Assembly: GCA_016872775.1 (NCBI GenBank)
Contig: VGZA01000001.1
Span: forward strand, 1 to 64,000
Direction: 5' to 3'
From: Planctomycetota bacterium
GTDB lineage: Bacteria; Planctomycetota; Planctomycetia; Pirellulales; Pirellulaceae
Length of the DNA: 64,000 nucleotides
How positions within the stretch are numbered: the first letter of the stretch is position 1; each line of letters opens with the position of its first letter. The notes below the pieces were generated by a model. It saw only the letters and a list, made by a program, of their open reading frames with translations. It searched no databases and was not told the DNA's origin. Positions 20,141-29,397 of the stretch are shown here, piece after piece. The position numbers and the translations under genes are program-made.

Positions 20141-20983
20141 GTGGGACGTTTTTGGAGCATACTTTTTCTGCTCGTGCCAGTGCTGGGGGTCTTGACCTTC
20201 GTACTGGCGATCAACGAGGTCGGACCGTTTTACCGACATTGGCTGCCGGTCAATATCAACGATCACGGTGGTATTATCGACAGCCTGTTCATGTTCATAC
20301 TTTATCTGACAGGCGTGATTTTCGTCGCCACGGGGCTGGTGCTGTTCTGGTTCCTCTGGAAATATGACGTGGCGAAGAACCGGGCGCCGGTCAAGTTCTC
20401 GCACGGCAGTCACACACTGGAAGTCATCTGGTCGATCCTGCCAGCGGCCACGCTGCTGTTTATCGCCATCTACCAGATGAACGCCTGGGCCGATGCCAAG
20501 CTTCGCCGGCCTCTGCTGTCGACAGGTCCCGACAAGACCGCCGGAACGCGAGACGACGTCGTTCAACCGCCTCTGGTGGAAGTCACCGCACGGCAGTTTG
20601 AGTGGCGGATTCGCTACGCCGGCTCCGACGGGCAGATTGGCACTCCCGATGACGTTTATACCGTCAACGACCTGCACATACCTGTCGATGAAGAGGTGGT
20701 ACTGCAACTGAAGAGCATGGACGTGCTGCATAGCTTTTTCCTGCCCCACATGCGGGTGAAACAGGATGCCGTGCCTGGAATGAAGCAGTTTCTCTGGTTC
20801 CGCGCAAATCGCACGGGCACGTACGATCTGGTTTGTGCCGAACTGTGTGGCTGGGGTCACTACAAGATGCGAGGCAGGTTGTACGTCGAATCGCGGCAGC
20901 AGTTCGACAAGTGGTTGAAGGAAAAGTTTCAAGAACAAGAGCAGACGGAACTCAAGGGTCCTCCGGCGGAGAGTGCGGAATGA
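20141..20983 (+). CDS. ctaC: Cytochrome c oxidase subunit II (CuA)
   Basis: 280 residues. Two or three N-terminal hydrophobic segments anchor a periplasmic CuA domain with ligands His197 (DVLHSFF), Cys232 and Cys236 (CAELCGWGH), His240 and Met243, all intact. The CuA centre accepts electrons from cytochrome c. A 20-30 residue insertion around residues 127-145 (PLLSTGPDKTAGTRDD and later SDGQIGTPDDV) contains Asp/Gly-rich loops resembling calcium-binding turns. The start is GTG at 20141 with GGAG upstream. The stop overlaps the subunit I start (ATGA). Confidence 0.96.
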   Translation: MGRFWSILFLLVPVLGVLTFVLAINEVGPFYRHWLPVNINDHGGIIDSLFMFILYLTGVIFVATGLVLFWFLWKYDVAKNRAPVKFSHGSHTLEVIWSILPAATLLFIAIYQMNAWADAKLRRPLLSTGPDKTAGTRDDVVQPPLVEVTARQFEWRIRYAGSDGQIGTPDDVYTVNDLHIPVDEEVVLQLKSMDVLHSFFLPHMRVKQDAVPGMKQFLWFRANRTGTYDLVCAELCGWGHYKMRGRLYVESRQQFDKWLKEKFQEQEQTELKGPPAESAE

Positions 20984-22812
20984 GCGGTACCACAGTAGAT
21001 TCACATCAATCGGCGGCGGATCATGCGCATGGCCATGCCCATAGCGGTTCGCACAGCGGAATCGGACATTTTCTCAATACCTACGTCTTCTCCCGCGACC
21101 ACAAGATCATTGGCCTGCAGTTCCTGTTTTCCACCCTGCTCTGGTTTCTGGTCGGCGGACTGTTGGCACTGGGAATCCGCTGGCAGGTGGCATTCCCCTG
21201 GAAGACCATGCCGGTGATCGGTCCAGCGTTGTTTTCCGCGGAAGGTGGACAGATCTCTCCGGAGTTCTACACCACGTTGGTGACTATGCACGCCACCGTT
21301 ATGATTTTCTTCGTCATCATTCCGATCCTGGCGGGCGCGTTCGGCAACTATCTGATTCCGCTGATGATCGGCGCCGACGACATGGCGTTCCCGGTCTTGA
21401 ACATGCTGAGTTATTGGTTCATGTGGCCGGCATTCATCTGCATCGGCAGCGCCTTTTTTCAGCAACCGTATGGTGCCGGCGCGGGATGGACTTCGTATCC
21501 TCCTTTGTCGGCGATTCCCGAAGCGGCTCCCGCAAGCGCCACCGCGCAGACCATGTGGCTGATCGGTATCACGTTCGTCGGCGTCTCCTCGATGATGGGG
21601 TCGGTCAATTATCTGACGACCATCATCCAGATGCGAGCGCCGGGGATGACGATGTTCCGATTGCCGCTGACGATCTGGGCCATGTTTATTACCGCGATCC
21701 TGCAGGCATTCGCGCTGCCGGTGCTCACCGCCGCGGGGTTCATGCAGGTAACGGACCGCTTGCTGGGCACGGGCTTTTTCCTGCCGGAAGGTCTCTCGGT
21801 CAATAACGCGGAACCGGTCAGCGGCGGCGGACAGCCACTGCTCTGGCAACATCTGTTCTGGTTCTATTCCCATCCCGCGGTCTACATCATGATCCTGCCG
21901 GCGATGGGAATGGTGTCGGACATCATTGCCTGTTTCTCACGCAAGCCGATCTTTGGATACAAGCCGATGGTCTATTCGATCTCCGGCATTGCCGGGCTCG
22001 GATTTATCGTCTGGGGTCACCATATGTTTGTTTCCGGCATGCACCCGATGCTGGGAATGACGTTCATGGTCGCAACGATGATGATCGCGCTGCCCAGCGC
22101 CGTGAAAGTGTTCAACTGGTTGGGAACGATCTGGGGCGGAAAAATCCAGTTCACCACACCGATGTTGTTTTCTCTTTCGTTCGTCTCGATGTTCATCATC
22201 GGCGGCTTATCCGGTATTTTCATGGCCGCAACGCCGGTCGACATTTTTATCCACGACACCTACTACATCGTGGCCCACTTCCATTACGTCCTGTTTGCGG
22301 GTACGGCGATGGGCGTCTTCGGCGCCATCTACTTCTGGTACCCGAAGATGTTCGGCCGGATGATGAATGAGTTCTGGGGTAAGTGGCATTTCTTCCTGAC
22401 GTTTGTGTTTTTGAACGGGACATTTTTCCTGATGCATGTGTTGGGCGCCGTCGGTTTTCCGCGGCGGTTGGCCGATCCGTACGAGTACGACATCTTTCGG
22501 CCGCTGCAGCCGATGAATCAATTCATCACGATCTGCGCGATCGGCATGGTAGCCAGCCAGGTGATTTTCGCCGCCAACTTCTTCCTCAGCATGTTTTTCG
22601 GATCGCGCGTCGGACGCAATCCCTGGAATGCGAATTCGTTGGAGTGGATGGCGCCTTCGCCGCCCGGACATGGCAACTTCGATTTTCAGCCGGTCGTTTA
22701 TCGCGGTCCTTATGAATACGGATCACCGGAGGTCGACATCGATTACTATCCGCAGACGATGCCGCCGCCTGCCGGAGTCTCACCGATTGCCGGGAACCGC
22801 GGCGCGCATTAA
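20980..22812 (+). CDS. ctaD: Cytochrome c oxidase subunit I
   Basis: About 610 residues of a haem-copper oxidase catalytic subunit (type A). Conserved segments are visible: the low-spin haem His region TTLVTMHATVMIFFV, the CuB/haem a3 region FWFYSHPAVYIMILPAMGM (His-Pro; the E/V-Y cross-link helix), HHMFVSGMHP and HFHYVLFAGTAMGVFGAIYFW. It reduces oxygen to water and pumps protons. The first ~30 residues are His/Gly-rich (HAHGHAHSGSHSG), as in subunits III and IV of this cluster. The start is fixed by the ATGA overlap with ctaC; an in-frame upstream extension inside ctaC is rejected. Confidence 0.97.
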   Translation: MSGTTVDSHQSAADHAHGHAHSGSHSGIGHFLNTYVFSRDHKIIGLQFLFSTLLWFLVGGLLALGIRWQVAFPWKTMPVIGPALFSAEGGQISPEFYTTLVTMHATVMIFFVIIPILAGAFGNYLIPLMIGADDMAFPVLNMLSYWFMWPAFICIGSAFFQQPYGAGAGWTSYPPLSAIPEAAPASATAQTMWLIGITFVGVSSMMGSVNYLTTIIQMRAPGMTMFRLPLTIWAMFITAILQAFALPVLTAAGFMQVTDRLLGTGFFLPEGLSVNNAEPVSGGGQPLLWQHLFWFYSHPAVYIMILPAMGMVSDIIACFSRKPIFGYKPMVYSISGIAGLGFIVWGHHMFVSGMHPMLGMTFMVATMMIALPSAVKVFNWLGTIWGGKIQFTTPMLFSLSFVSMFIIGGLSGIFMAATPVDIFIHDTYYIVAHFHYVLFAGTAMGVFGAIYFWYPKMFGRMMNEFWGKWHFFLTFVFLNGTFFLMHVLGAVGFPRRLADPYEYDIFRPLQPMNQFITICAIGMVASQVIFAANFFLSMFFGSRVGRNPWNANSLEWMAPSPPGHGNFDFQPVVYRGPYEYGSPEVDIDYYPQTMPPPAGVSPIAGNRGAH

Positions 22813-22841
22813 GCGAAGGCAACTCGGCGGAACGGGAACAC

Positions 22842-23894
22842 ATGCACGTTGGTTCGCCAAACTCGATTTCACCTTGGCCCGCGCGGTGGGCGATCGTACT
22901 GGCGTGCGCTACGTTTCCGTTAATCTGGGTCGGTGGACTGGTCACGACCTATGACGCAGGAATGGCCGTACCCGATTGGCCGACCACTTACGGCCACAAC
23001 ATGTTCGCCTACCCCGTGCTGGACTGGCTGCGCGGACCGTGGGATATGTTCATTGAGCACGGTCATCGATTGCTAGGTTCCCTGGTCGGCATGATCGCCA
23101 TCGGGTTGAATGTCAGCGTATTTCGAAATGAGCGGCGGGGTTGGCTGCGTGTACTCGCAGTGGTGGCACTGCTGGCGGTGATTTCCCAAGGGGTCCTGGG
23201 AGGCATGCGGGTCCGTTTTGACAATCGGCAACTGGCGATGATCCATGGCTGTTTCGGTCCGGCCTTCTTCGCTTTTGCAGTAGCCTACGCTTGCTTCCTG
23301 TCGCCCGACTGGTCGAAGGTCTCGGCGGGCCGCCTCGATCGATCCGGGCAACGCATCCTGCGACTGTCGGCGGTTCTGGTTGTGTTGACCTACTTGCAGT
23401 TGATTCTGGGCGCTTCGATGCGGCATCTCACGTCGCAGATTTCACCCGACTTTTTCCGGATCCTGGTTATCTTCCATCTGATCAATGCGCTCGCCATCGC
23501 GGCACATATCGCCGTCCTCCGTGTCCGAATCGCGGCGAATTTCCCGCGCGTGTTGGGATTGCTGCTGCCGGTGCGTGGAGTTCTGTATCTGGTCAGCGTC
23601 CAACTGGCACTGGGGGTCGGTACCTGGGTCGTCAAATACGGTTGGCCGGAATGGGTATCGAACTGGGACTTTGCCGCCGGCTATCTGATCGCGGCCAAGA
23701 GCCATTCGCAGTCGATGACGGTCACCGCTCACGTCGCAATCGGCTCGCTGATCCTCGCGGCAAGCGTGTTGCTGCTGGCCCAAACGGCCCGGCGCTTTCT
23801 CCCGACCGGCGCCAGCCCGTCGCGTCCCTATTCCGCCGACCGTCGCGACGGCGCCAACCGCCCGTCCGGCCTGGCGATGGAGGCGGTCCGATGA
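22842..23894 (+). CDS. ctaA: Haem A synthase (COX15/CtaA family)
   Basis: 350 residues with about eight transmembrane helices. It oxidises haem O to haem A for the aa3 oxidase. Haem-ligand His motifs are present: EHGHRLLGS, MIHGCFGPAFF, VIFHLINALAIAAHI and VTAHVAIGS. The segment AVPDWPTTYGHNMF is the periplasmic-loop signature of the family. It sits directly after ctaD and overlaps ctaB by ATGA, making a haem A assembly pair. The last ~45 residues are Arg/Pro-rich and likely cytoplasmic. Confidence 0.95.
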   Translation: MHVGSPNSISPWPARWAIVLACATFPLIWVGGLVTTYDAGMAVPDWPTTYGHNMFAYPVLDWLRGPWDMFIEHGHRLLGSLVGMIAIGLNVSVFRNERRGWLRVLAVVALLAVISQGVLGGMRVRFDNRQLAMIHGCFGPAFFAFAVAYACFLSPDWSKVSAGRLDRSGQRILRLSAVLVVLTYLQLILGASMRHLTSQISPDFFRILVIFHLINALAIAAHIAVLRVRIAANFPRVLGLLLPVRGVLYLVSVQLALGVGTWVVKYGWPEWVSNWDFAAGYLIAAKSHSQSMTVTAHVAIGSLILAASVLLLAQTARRFLPTGASPSRPYSADRRDGANRPSGLAMEAVR

Positions 23895-24796
23895 GCGTTT
23901 CCACGACGGCCATTCGTCCCGGATTGACTCTCGGCTCGCGCGCGGCGGATTGGATCGAATTGTGCAAGCCGCGAATCAGCCTGATGGTCCTGGTGGCCGT
24001 CGCCATGGCCGCGTTTCTGGCGCGCTGGGGCGACATCGAATTTGTGGTCTTGGCGCACACGTTGTCTGGAGTAGCGTTGGTCGCGGCGAGCGCCAGCGCG
24101 ATCAACCAGTTGCTGGAGATCGAAACCGACGCACGGATGGATCGGACCCGCGGACGCCCGCTGCCGTCAGGGCGGCTCTCCGTTCGCGCCGTTCGCCGAT
24201 TCGCGCTGATCGCAATCGTGGTCGGGTTGGCCCAATTCTTGTGGTTCGTAAATTCCGCCGCGGCGGCCTGGGCATTCGCAACATGGCTGATCTACGGCTT
24301 CATCTATACGCCCCTGAAGCGCCGCTCGGCGTTCAATACGGTGGTCGGCGCCGTTTCCGGCGCAACGCCGATCCTGATCGGCTGGACTTCGATGGGCGTT
24401 CCGCTCGACCTGCGGGCGATCGCATTGACCATGATCCTGTTTCTCTGGCAATTTCCGCACTTCATGGCGATCGCTTGGCTCTACCGGCAGCAATATGCCG
24501 ACGTCGGAATCCGCATGCTGACGGTGATCGATCCGACAGGCACGCGCGCCGCGATTCAAGCGGTGGCCGCGGCGCTTGCCTTGCTGCCGGTCAGCTTTGT
24601 CCCGGCGCTTTACGTTGCCGCTCCCGGCGCATCCCTCTACGTCGTCCTGGCATTCGTACTCGGCGTCGCGCAACTGATCTTCGCCATCCTGTTCTTCGCG
24701 ATCCGCAGCCGCTGCACGGCGACCTGGCTGCTGAAAGCGTCGTTGATCTACCTGCCGTTGTTGCTGGTACTTTTGATGTTACTCCCCTGGTTCTAA
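23891..24796 (+). CDS. ctaB: Protohaem IX farnesyltransferase (haem O synthase)
   Basis: 301 residues of the UbiA prenyltransferase superfamily. The first Asp-rich motif appears as [21 protein letters not shown], in which the usual N-x-x-x-D becomes N-x-x-x-E; the [10 protein letters not shown] signature of CtaB is exact. The second motif is in the [13 protein letters not shown] segment. It transfers a farnesyl group to haem B, giving haem O, the substrate of CtaA encoded just upstream. Start fixed by the ATGA overlap. Confidence 0.96.
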   Translation: MSVSTTAIRPGLTLGSRAADWIELCKPRISLMVLVAVAMAAFLARWGDIEFVVLAHTLSGVALVAASASAINQLLEIETDARMDRTRGRPLPSGRLSVRAVRRFALIAIVVGLAQFLWFVNSAAAAWAFATWLIYGFIYTPLKRRSAFNTVVGAVSGATPILIGWTSMGVPLDLRAIALTMILFLWQFPHFMAIAWLYRQQYADVGIRMLTVIDPTGTRAAIQAVAAALALLPVSFVPALYVAAPGASLYVVLAFVLGVAQLIFAILFFAIRSRCTATWLLKASLIYLPLLLVLLMLLPWF

Positions 24797-24824
24797 CTGT
24801 TGCAATTGCGAACGGATCTATCCC

Positions 24825-26177
24825 ATGTCGGAATCTGATACTCACCACGGCGATCACGGACACGGTCACATCAAGCTGGTCTACCAGCCGGCCTTGCCCA
24901 TCCCCAACGGAAAGACCTGTTTGTGGTTGTTCCTTTCGACGGAGATCATGTTCTTCGCGGGATTGATCGGCACCTACATCGTATTGCGATTTGGTGCACC
25001 TTCGGGGACCTGGCCGCTGCCGCACGACGTGCACCTGTCGGAACCGATTGGAGCATTCAATACGTTCGTTTTGATCTGCTCCAGCGTGACCATTGTGCTG
25101 GCGTTGGAAATGGCCAAGGCCAATCGCACCGGCGCGGCCAAAGGGTTGTTGTTTCTGACGTTTATTCTGGGCGGCGTATTCTTGAGCGTAAAAGCTTACG
25201 AATACAACGCGAAGTTCGCTCACGGAATTTATCCGTCAATGCCGCACAGCCTGATTTATGACAAGGCCGATATCCATTACGTGGCAGCCGTCCGGCAACG
25301 GCTGGCGACATTAATCAGCGATCTCGACAAAGATCGCGCCGACTACGAAACGATGCCTGGCGAGCGCGACCAGTTGTCTGCGGAACGCACCGACACCGAA
25401 ACGCGACAGAAAGATCTGCGTGCCGAACGGTCCAAAGCGGATGCCGGTCGCCGTAAGGAAATCGACGGCGACCTGGAAACCAATGAGAAGTCCCTGCAGC
25501 GCATCAGTCGCCGATTGGCGGAGATCGAAACGCGGTTACCGGTGCTCAAAGCCAGCGAACAGGAACGCAATACGCGACTGGCGATCTGCAAGGATCTGCA
25601 GCGCTACGTCGTGCAGGCCGCGGAAATCAACGCCGCGACCGATTCGGACCGAGCGGATCGCGAAGCGGCCATGGAATTACTCGCCGACCTGATCTATCCC
25701 ATTGGCGGAATGCGCCCGCTGGCGTATCTCGACGACTACGCGAGTAAACTCCGCGTCCGTCGCGGCGATTTGGCCGGATCGGTCGATTCGGCCGCGAATG
25801 ATGAGTTGGCCAAAGCGGCGTTGACCGACCAGGTCGACCGGATTGACGGCTGGCTCCGTCTGGTGCCGGGCGTCAGCCTTACTTCGGCGCCCGCCTCGGA
25901 AAAGCCGCTCGTCAAGCTTGAACAAGGGCTGAACGAGGAATACCATTGGCTGCGATTGCCAATCCGCATCCCCAGCGGAAATATGTGGGCCAGCACTTAT
26001 TTCCTACTGACCGGGTTTCACGCAATCCACGTTGTTGTCGGGCTGATTCTCTTCATTGTCGCGCTGCCCCGAAATCTTGACAGCTCCCAAGCCTACTTTT
26101 TGGAAAACAGTGGTTTGTACTGGCACTTTGTGGATCTGGTCTGGATTTTTCTGTTCCCCTTACTGTACTTGTTCTAG
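24825..26177 (+). CDS. ctaE: Cytochrome c oxidase subunit III with a ~245-residue helical insertion
   Basis: 450 residues where about 200 are normal. Residues 31-125 are three ordinary CtaE helices ([31 protein letters not shown]). Residues 386-450 are the last two ([37 protein letters not shown]). Between them, where most homologues have a short loop, are residues ~135-385: a highly charged stretch with heptad-like Glu/Arg/Leu patterning ([18 protein letters not shown]) typical of a long antiparallel coiled coil, then a compact helical part. The frame is continuous and codon use matches the neighbours, so it is not an assembly fusion. The N-terminus is His-rich (HHGDHGHGH). Catalysis does not depend on subunit III; the insert may scaffold the complex. 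Confidence 0.93.
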   Translation: MSESDTHHGDHGHGHIKLVYQPALPIPNGKTCLWLFLSTEIMFFAGLIGTYIVLRFGAPSGTWPLPHDVHLSEPIGAFNTFVLICSSVTIVLALEMAKANRTGAAKGLLFLTFILGGVFLSVKAYEYNAKFAHGIYPSMPHSLIYDKADIHYVAAVRQRLATLISDLDKDRADYETMPGERDQLSAERTDTETRQKDLRAERSKADAGRRKEIDGDLETNEKSLQRISRRLAEIETRLPVLKASEQERNTRLAICKDLQRYVVQAAEINAATDSDRADREAAMELLADLIYPIGGMRPLAYLDDYASKLRVRRGDLAGSVDSAANDELAKAALTDQVDRIDGWLRLVPGVSLTSAPASEKPLVKLEQGLNEEYHWLRLPIRIPSGNMWASTYFLLTGFHAIHVVVGLILFIVALPRNLDSSQAYFLENSGLYWHFVDLVWIFLFPLLYLF

Positions 26178-26186
26178 AGGTTGGCA

Positions 26187-26660
26187 ATGGCAGAACATCA
26201 ATCGTCGCAGCACTTGGGCCACGGGGGCTCGGATTCCGCTCACGGCCACGCCGGACATGGGGGATTGGCGAAATACGGAATCGTCTTCGGCTGTCTCTGC
26301 CTGCTGACCGGGGCTTCGTTTTTCACCTATTCCGAACTCTGGCCGTTCAAGAGCACACCAGCCGTCGGTTGGGCGTTCATGATGGCGGTATCCTGCACCA
26401 AGGCAATGCTCGTCATCTGTTTCTTCATGCACCTGTTGTGGGAAGCGAACTGGAAATACGTGCTGACGATTCCCGCCAGCGTGATGTCGATCTTTCTCTG
26501 TTTGGCGCTGGTCGGCGATATCGGCATGCGCACTCGGTATTACGCGGAAGAGCGCTGGCTGCATTCGTCGGAGCCGCGCCGTCGTGAACCCGGCCACCAT
26601 GGGGCAAATCATCCGCAGGAGCCGGAACATGCCAAGGACCGATCGGGCCAGTCGAAATAG
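26187..26660 (+). CDS. Cytochrome c oxidase subunit IV (prokaryotic type)
   Basis: About 157 residues. Three hydrophobic helices (about 31-49, 61-80 and 93-113) match bacterial subunit IV (COX4_pro/CyoD-like), with the signature SCTKAMLVICFFMHLLWE. The N-terminus is rich in His/Gly (HGHAGHGG), and the C-terminal ~40 residues are charged and His-containing. ATG 26187 follows GAGG by 6 nt; the upstream TTG is rejected. Structural subunit that closes the oxidase gene block. Confidence 0.88.
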   Translation: MAEHQSSQHLGHGGSDSAHGHAGHGGLAKYGIVFGCLCLLTGASFFTYSELWPFKSTPAVGWAFMMAVSCTKAMLVICFFMHLLWEANWKYVLTIPASVMSIFLCLALVGDIGMRTRYYAEERWLHSSEPRRREPGHHGANHPQEPEHAKDRSGQSK

Positions 26661-26696
26661 GACGCCCATTGAATTGCCGCCTCCTCAGGAGCGCTG

Positions 26697-27674
26697 ATGC
26701 TCCCCCATCGATTCGCCATCGAAATTGAGGGCGTCTCTTACGCCTACAAGGAGCGGTTGGCACTGCGCGACGTATCGCTCCAGGTTTCAGCCGGTGAGGT
26801 GTTTGCATTCCTGGGCCCGAACGGCGGCGGCAAAACCACCCTGTTCCGCATTCTTTCGACGCTGTTGACCGTGCAACGCGGTTCGGTGCGTGTCGCGGGT
26901 TTCGAACTACCCCGGCAATCGAGCGAAGTTCGGAGGAAGATCGGAGTGGTGTTTCAATCTCCAAGCCTGGACAAGAAATTGACGGTACGGGAGAACATTC
27001 GCCATCAGGCGACGCTCTACGGAGTAAGCGGCCAGCGGCTTGCGGATCGCGAAGCGGAGATGATGGAACTGTTCGGAATCGCCGATCGCGCGGGGGACCG
27101 CGCGGAGTTCCTCTCGGGAGGATTACGCCGGCGCGTCGAACTGGCCAAGGGACTGATTCATGAGCCGCCGATTCTGCTGCTGGATGAACCGACAGTGGGT
27201 CTCGACCCAGGTGCCCGCAGCGACCTCTGGCGCTGCCTTCTCGACCTGCGTAAGCGGCGCGGAACCACGGTGATCCTGACGACACACCTGCTCGACGAAG
27301 CCGACAGGGCCGACCGGCTGGCGATCTTGGACCAGGGCGGTCTGGTCGCACTTGACACCCCGGAAAAACTGCGCGCATCGATCGGGGGCGACACACTGCT
27401 GCTGCGATCCACTTCGCCCGACCGCCTTCTGCGCGAACTCCAAGAGCGTTTCGGATTGACCGGCCGCGCGATCGACGGGGAAGTTCATATCGAAGTCGCG
27501 GATGGTTATCGCTGGGTCGCTCGGCTTTACGAAGCGTGTGGCGAATTGATCACGGGAGTGACGATCGGCAAACCGACTCTGGAAGACGTTTTCATTGCCA
27601 GGACCGGACATCGCTTCCGGGCCGAGTCGAATGGCGGGGGAAATCCGGTTCGACAGGGCAGTTCACATTCCTGA
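26697..27674 (+). CDS. ABC transporter ATP-binding protein (DrrA/CcmA-like)
   Basis: 325 residues. Walker A GPNGGGKTT (Lys46), Q-loop VVFQSPSLD, signature LSGGLRRR (139-146), Walker B ILLLDEPTVGL and the switch His in LTTHLLDEA are all intact. The C-terminal ~100 residues form the extra domain common in ABC-2 exporter ATPases (VTIGKPTLEDVFIARTG). It pairs with the permease 53 bp downstream. Placement between oxidase subunit IV and SCO suggests a function in oxidase maturation, for example export of a copper- or haem-related factor, but the substrate cannot be read from sequence. Confidence 0.93.
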   Translation: MLPHRFAIEIEGVSYAYKERLALRDVSLQVSAGEVFAFLGPNGGGKTTLFRILSTLLTVQRGSVRVAGFELPRQSSEVRRKIGVVFQSPSLDKKLTVRENIRHQATLYGVSGQRLADREAEMMELFGIADRAGDRAEFLSGGLRRRVELAKGLIHEPPILLLDEPTVGLDPGARSDLWRCLLDLRKRRGTTVILTTHLLDEADRADRLAILDQGGLVALDTPEKLRASIGGDTLLLRSTSPDRLLRELQERFGLTGRAIDGEVHIEVADGYRWVARLYEACGELITGVTIGKPTLEDVFIARTGHRFRAESNGGGNPVRQGSSHS

Positions 27675-27727
27675 GCAGCGGTCTACAGTAAATTGTCATA
27701 GGAACGTTGGCAGTGTCGGGTGAATGA

Positions 27728-28606
27728 ATGACGGTGTTGACGGACGAGTACGGGGCGCGGCAGGATCACGAGCGGGACCGTGAAAGCGGTCGGCCACCGC
27801 TTTTCGCCGCCGTGATGGCCCTTTGTTGGCGGGAAGTGATCCGCTTCCTGCGTCAGCGGCATCGTGTCATCGGAGCCCTGGGACAGCCGGTCCTGTTCTG
27901 GCTGCTCTTTGGCGTGGGACTCGATCGGTCATTTCGGCTGGAGAGCCAAGGATCCGAAGGGGCGTTTCTCGAGTATTACTTTCCCGGCACCTTGATTCTG
28001 GTGGCTTTGTTTACGGCAATCTTCGCAACCATTTCGATCATCGAGGATCGCAAGGAGGGCTTCTTGCAGTCGGTCCTGGTGGCGCCGATTCCACGCTGGG
28101 TAATGGTTTTGGGCAAGGTAAGCGGTGCGACGCTGATTGCCGTCCTGCAGGGTGTCGTCTTTCTTTGCCTGGCGTTCTGTTTTCGCTGGGAATTGAGCCT
28201 GCCGCGATTTCTGGCCATTACCCTGTTGCTGACCGTGGCCTCGATCGCGATGACTTCTCTTGGCTTTGTCATCGCCTGGCGGATGGACTCGACCCAGGGC
28301 TTTCATGCGATCATGAACCTCGCATTGATGCCGATGTGGTTGCTGAGCGGTGCGTTTTTTCCGGTTCCGGCGATCACCCCGGACACAAACTGGCGGCAGG
28401 CAGCGATGCATTGGGCGATGCGCCTCGATCCACTGACGTATGCCGTGGCTGGCGTGCGGAGGATGCTCTCCGCAAGCGCGCTGCCGGACCCGTTTTTTGA
28501 GCCGGGGGTCGTAGCGTGCTGGACCGCGACGCTGCTGTTCGCGGTGGGAATGTTTGGCTTGGCTTGCTGGACGGCGTCGCGCGGCGCGGGAGGAGAATCG
28601 GCATGA
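27728..28606 (+). CDS. ABC-2 type transporter permease
   Basis: 292 residues with six predicted transmembrane helices and the ABC-2 domain layout (IGALGQPVLFWLLFGVGLD; ATISIIEDRKEGFLQSVLVAPI; LMPMWLLSGAFFPVPAI). It forms an exporter with the ATPase encoded just upstream. Its stop overlaps the SCO start by ATGA, so exporter and copper chaperone are probably translated together, which strengthens the link to oxidase assembly. Confidence 0.9.
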   Translation: MTVLTDEYGARQDHERDRESGRPPLFAAVMALCWREVIRFLRQRHRVIGALGQPVLFWLLFGVGLDRSFRLESQGSEGAFLEYYFPGTLILVALFTAIFATISIIEDRKEGFLQSVLVAPIPRWVMVLGKVSGATLIAVLQGVVFLCLAFCFRWELSLPRFLAITLLLTVASIAMTSLGFVIAWRMDSTQGFHAIMNLALMPMWLLSGAFFPVPAITPDTNWRQAAMHWAMRLDPLTYAVAGVRRMLSASALPDPFFEPGVVACWTATLLFAVGMFGLACWTASRGAGGESA

Positions 28607-29397
28607 GAACATGGGTGATCGCGATACTGGCAGGATCGGCAAGCCTGATCTTTTTGACCACCTGGATCGTCATGAAAAGGCGACCTTCGTTCGAAGTCCG
28701 GCCCGCGGGACCGTCTGTTCCCGACTCCAGTGCGTCGGCTGGCGCCCGCGCCGGCGGCGACGACTGGCTCGAAAACTATCGATTAACCGACCAGAGCGGT
28801 CGGCCGTTCGATTCCACCACGCTGAACGGCAAGGTGCATGTCGTGAGTTTCTTTTTCGCATCCTGCCCTGGACCGTGTTTTAAACAAAATACGAAACTGC
28901 GCGAGATCTGCGCCGAATTAGCGCCGCATGGCGTGACCTTCGTGAGCATCACCTGCGATCCGGAAACCGACACTCCCAGCGCACTGAACAGCTACGCCCG
29001 CAAACTGGAAGCTCCCGCCGACGGCTGGCATTTTCTGACCGGCACGCTCGACTACATTCGCCGTGTGGCCGCGGAGGTCTATTCGGTCCCCTTGGACAAG
29101 GGGACGCATGTCGAGTCCTTTCTGGTGATCGATAAGTGGGGAGTCCGCCGCGGCAAGTTTCACTGGAACAGTGTGGAGGAAATTAAGGCGATGCGCAAGA
29201 TGTTGCCGGAACTCGAAAGCGAAACCAGCGCGCCTCCGCCACCCAAGCCGCAGACGTCGGCCGCCGATGGCGACGAAGCGGAGACACGCGAAGAATCGTC
29301 CGATGAGGGGATGGCAAATCCGGGGGACAACGGGGAAGGGGAAGGGGAAGGGGAAGGGGAAGGGGAAGGGAGCAGGGTCGCACCTGATTGCCGATGA
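28603..29397 (+). CDS. SCO1/SenC-family copper chaperone
   Basis: 264 residues. N-terminal membrane anchor (~4-24), then a thioredoxin-fold domain with the copper ligands Cys88 and Cys92 (CPGPC) and His169 (THVESFLVIDKWG). SCO proteins deliver copper to, or reduce, the CuA site of oxidase subunit II. The C-terminal ~45 residues are Pro- and acid-rich, ending in a Gly-Glu repeat encoded by a GGGGAA microsatellite. Length without the tail is normal. It overlaps both neighbours by ATGA (permease upstream, DUF420 gene downstream). Confidence 0.93.
   Translation: MRTWVIAILAGSASLIFLTTWIVMKRRPSFEVRPAGPSVPDSSASAGARAGGDDWLENYRLTDQSGRPFDSTTLNGKVHVVSFFFASCPGPCFKQNTKLREICAELAPHGVTFVSITCDPETDTPSALNSYARKLEAPADGWHFLTGTLDYIRRVAAEVYSVPLDKGTHVESFLVIDKWGVRRGKFHWNSVEEIKAMRKMLPELESETSAPPPPKPQTSAADGDEAETREESSDEGMANPGDNGEGEGEGEGEGEGSRVAPDCR
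29332..29370 (+). repeat. GGGGAA hexanucleotide microsatellite inside the SCO gene
   Basis: Six perfect tandem copies of GGGGAA plus a partial seventh. In the SCO frame they encode a run of alternating Gly-Glu near the C-terminus. The unit length is a multiple of three, so copy-number change would lengthen or shorten the tail without a frameshift. Confidence 0.95.

Noticed and set aside
20833-20979. Extending subunit I upstream in-frame by 49 codons.
   Set aside because: It lies inside the ctaC gene and the extension has no family similarity; the ATGA overlap gives the true start.
27724-27726. An alternative ATG four bases before the ABC permease start.
   Set aside because: It is out of frame with the permease.
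29332-29370. The GGGGAA tract as a CRISPR or tandem-repeat array.
   Set aside because: Units are contiguous hexamers without spacers; it is a simple microsatellite.
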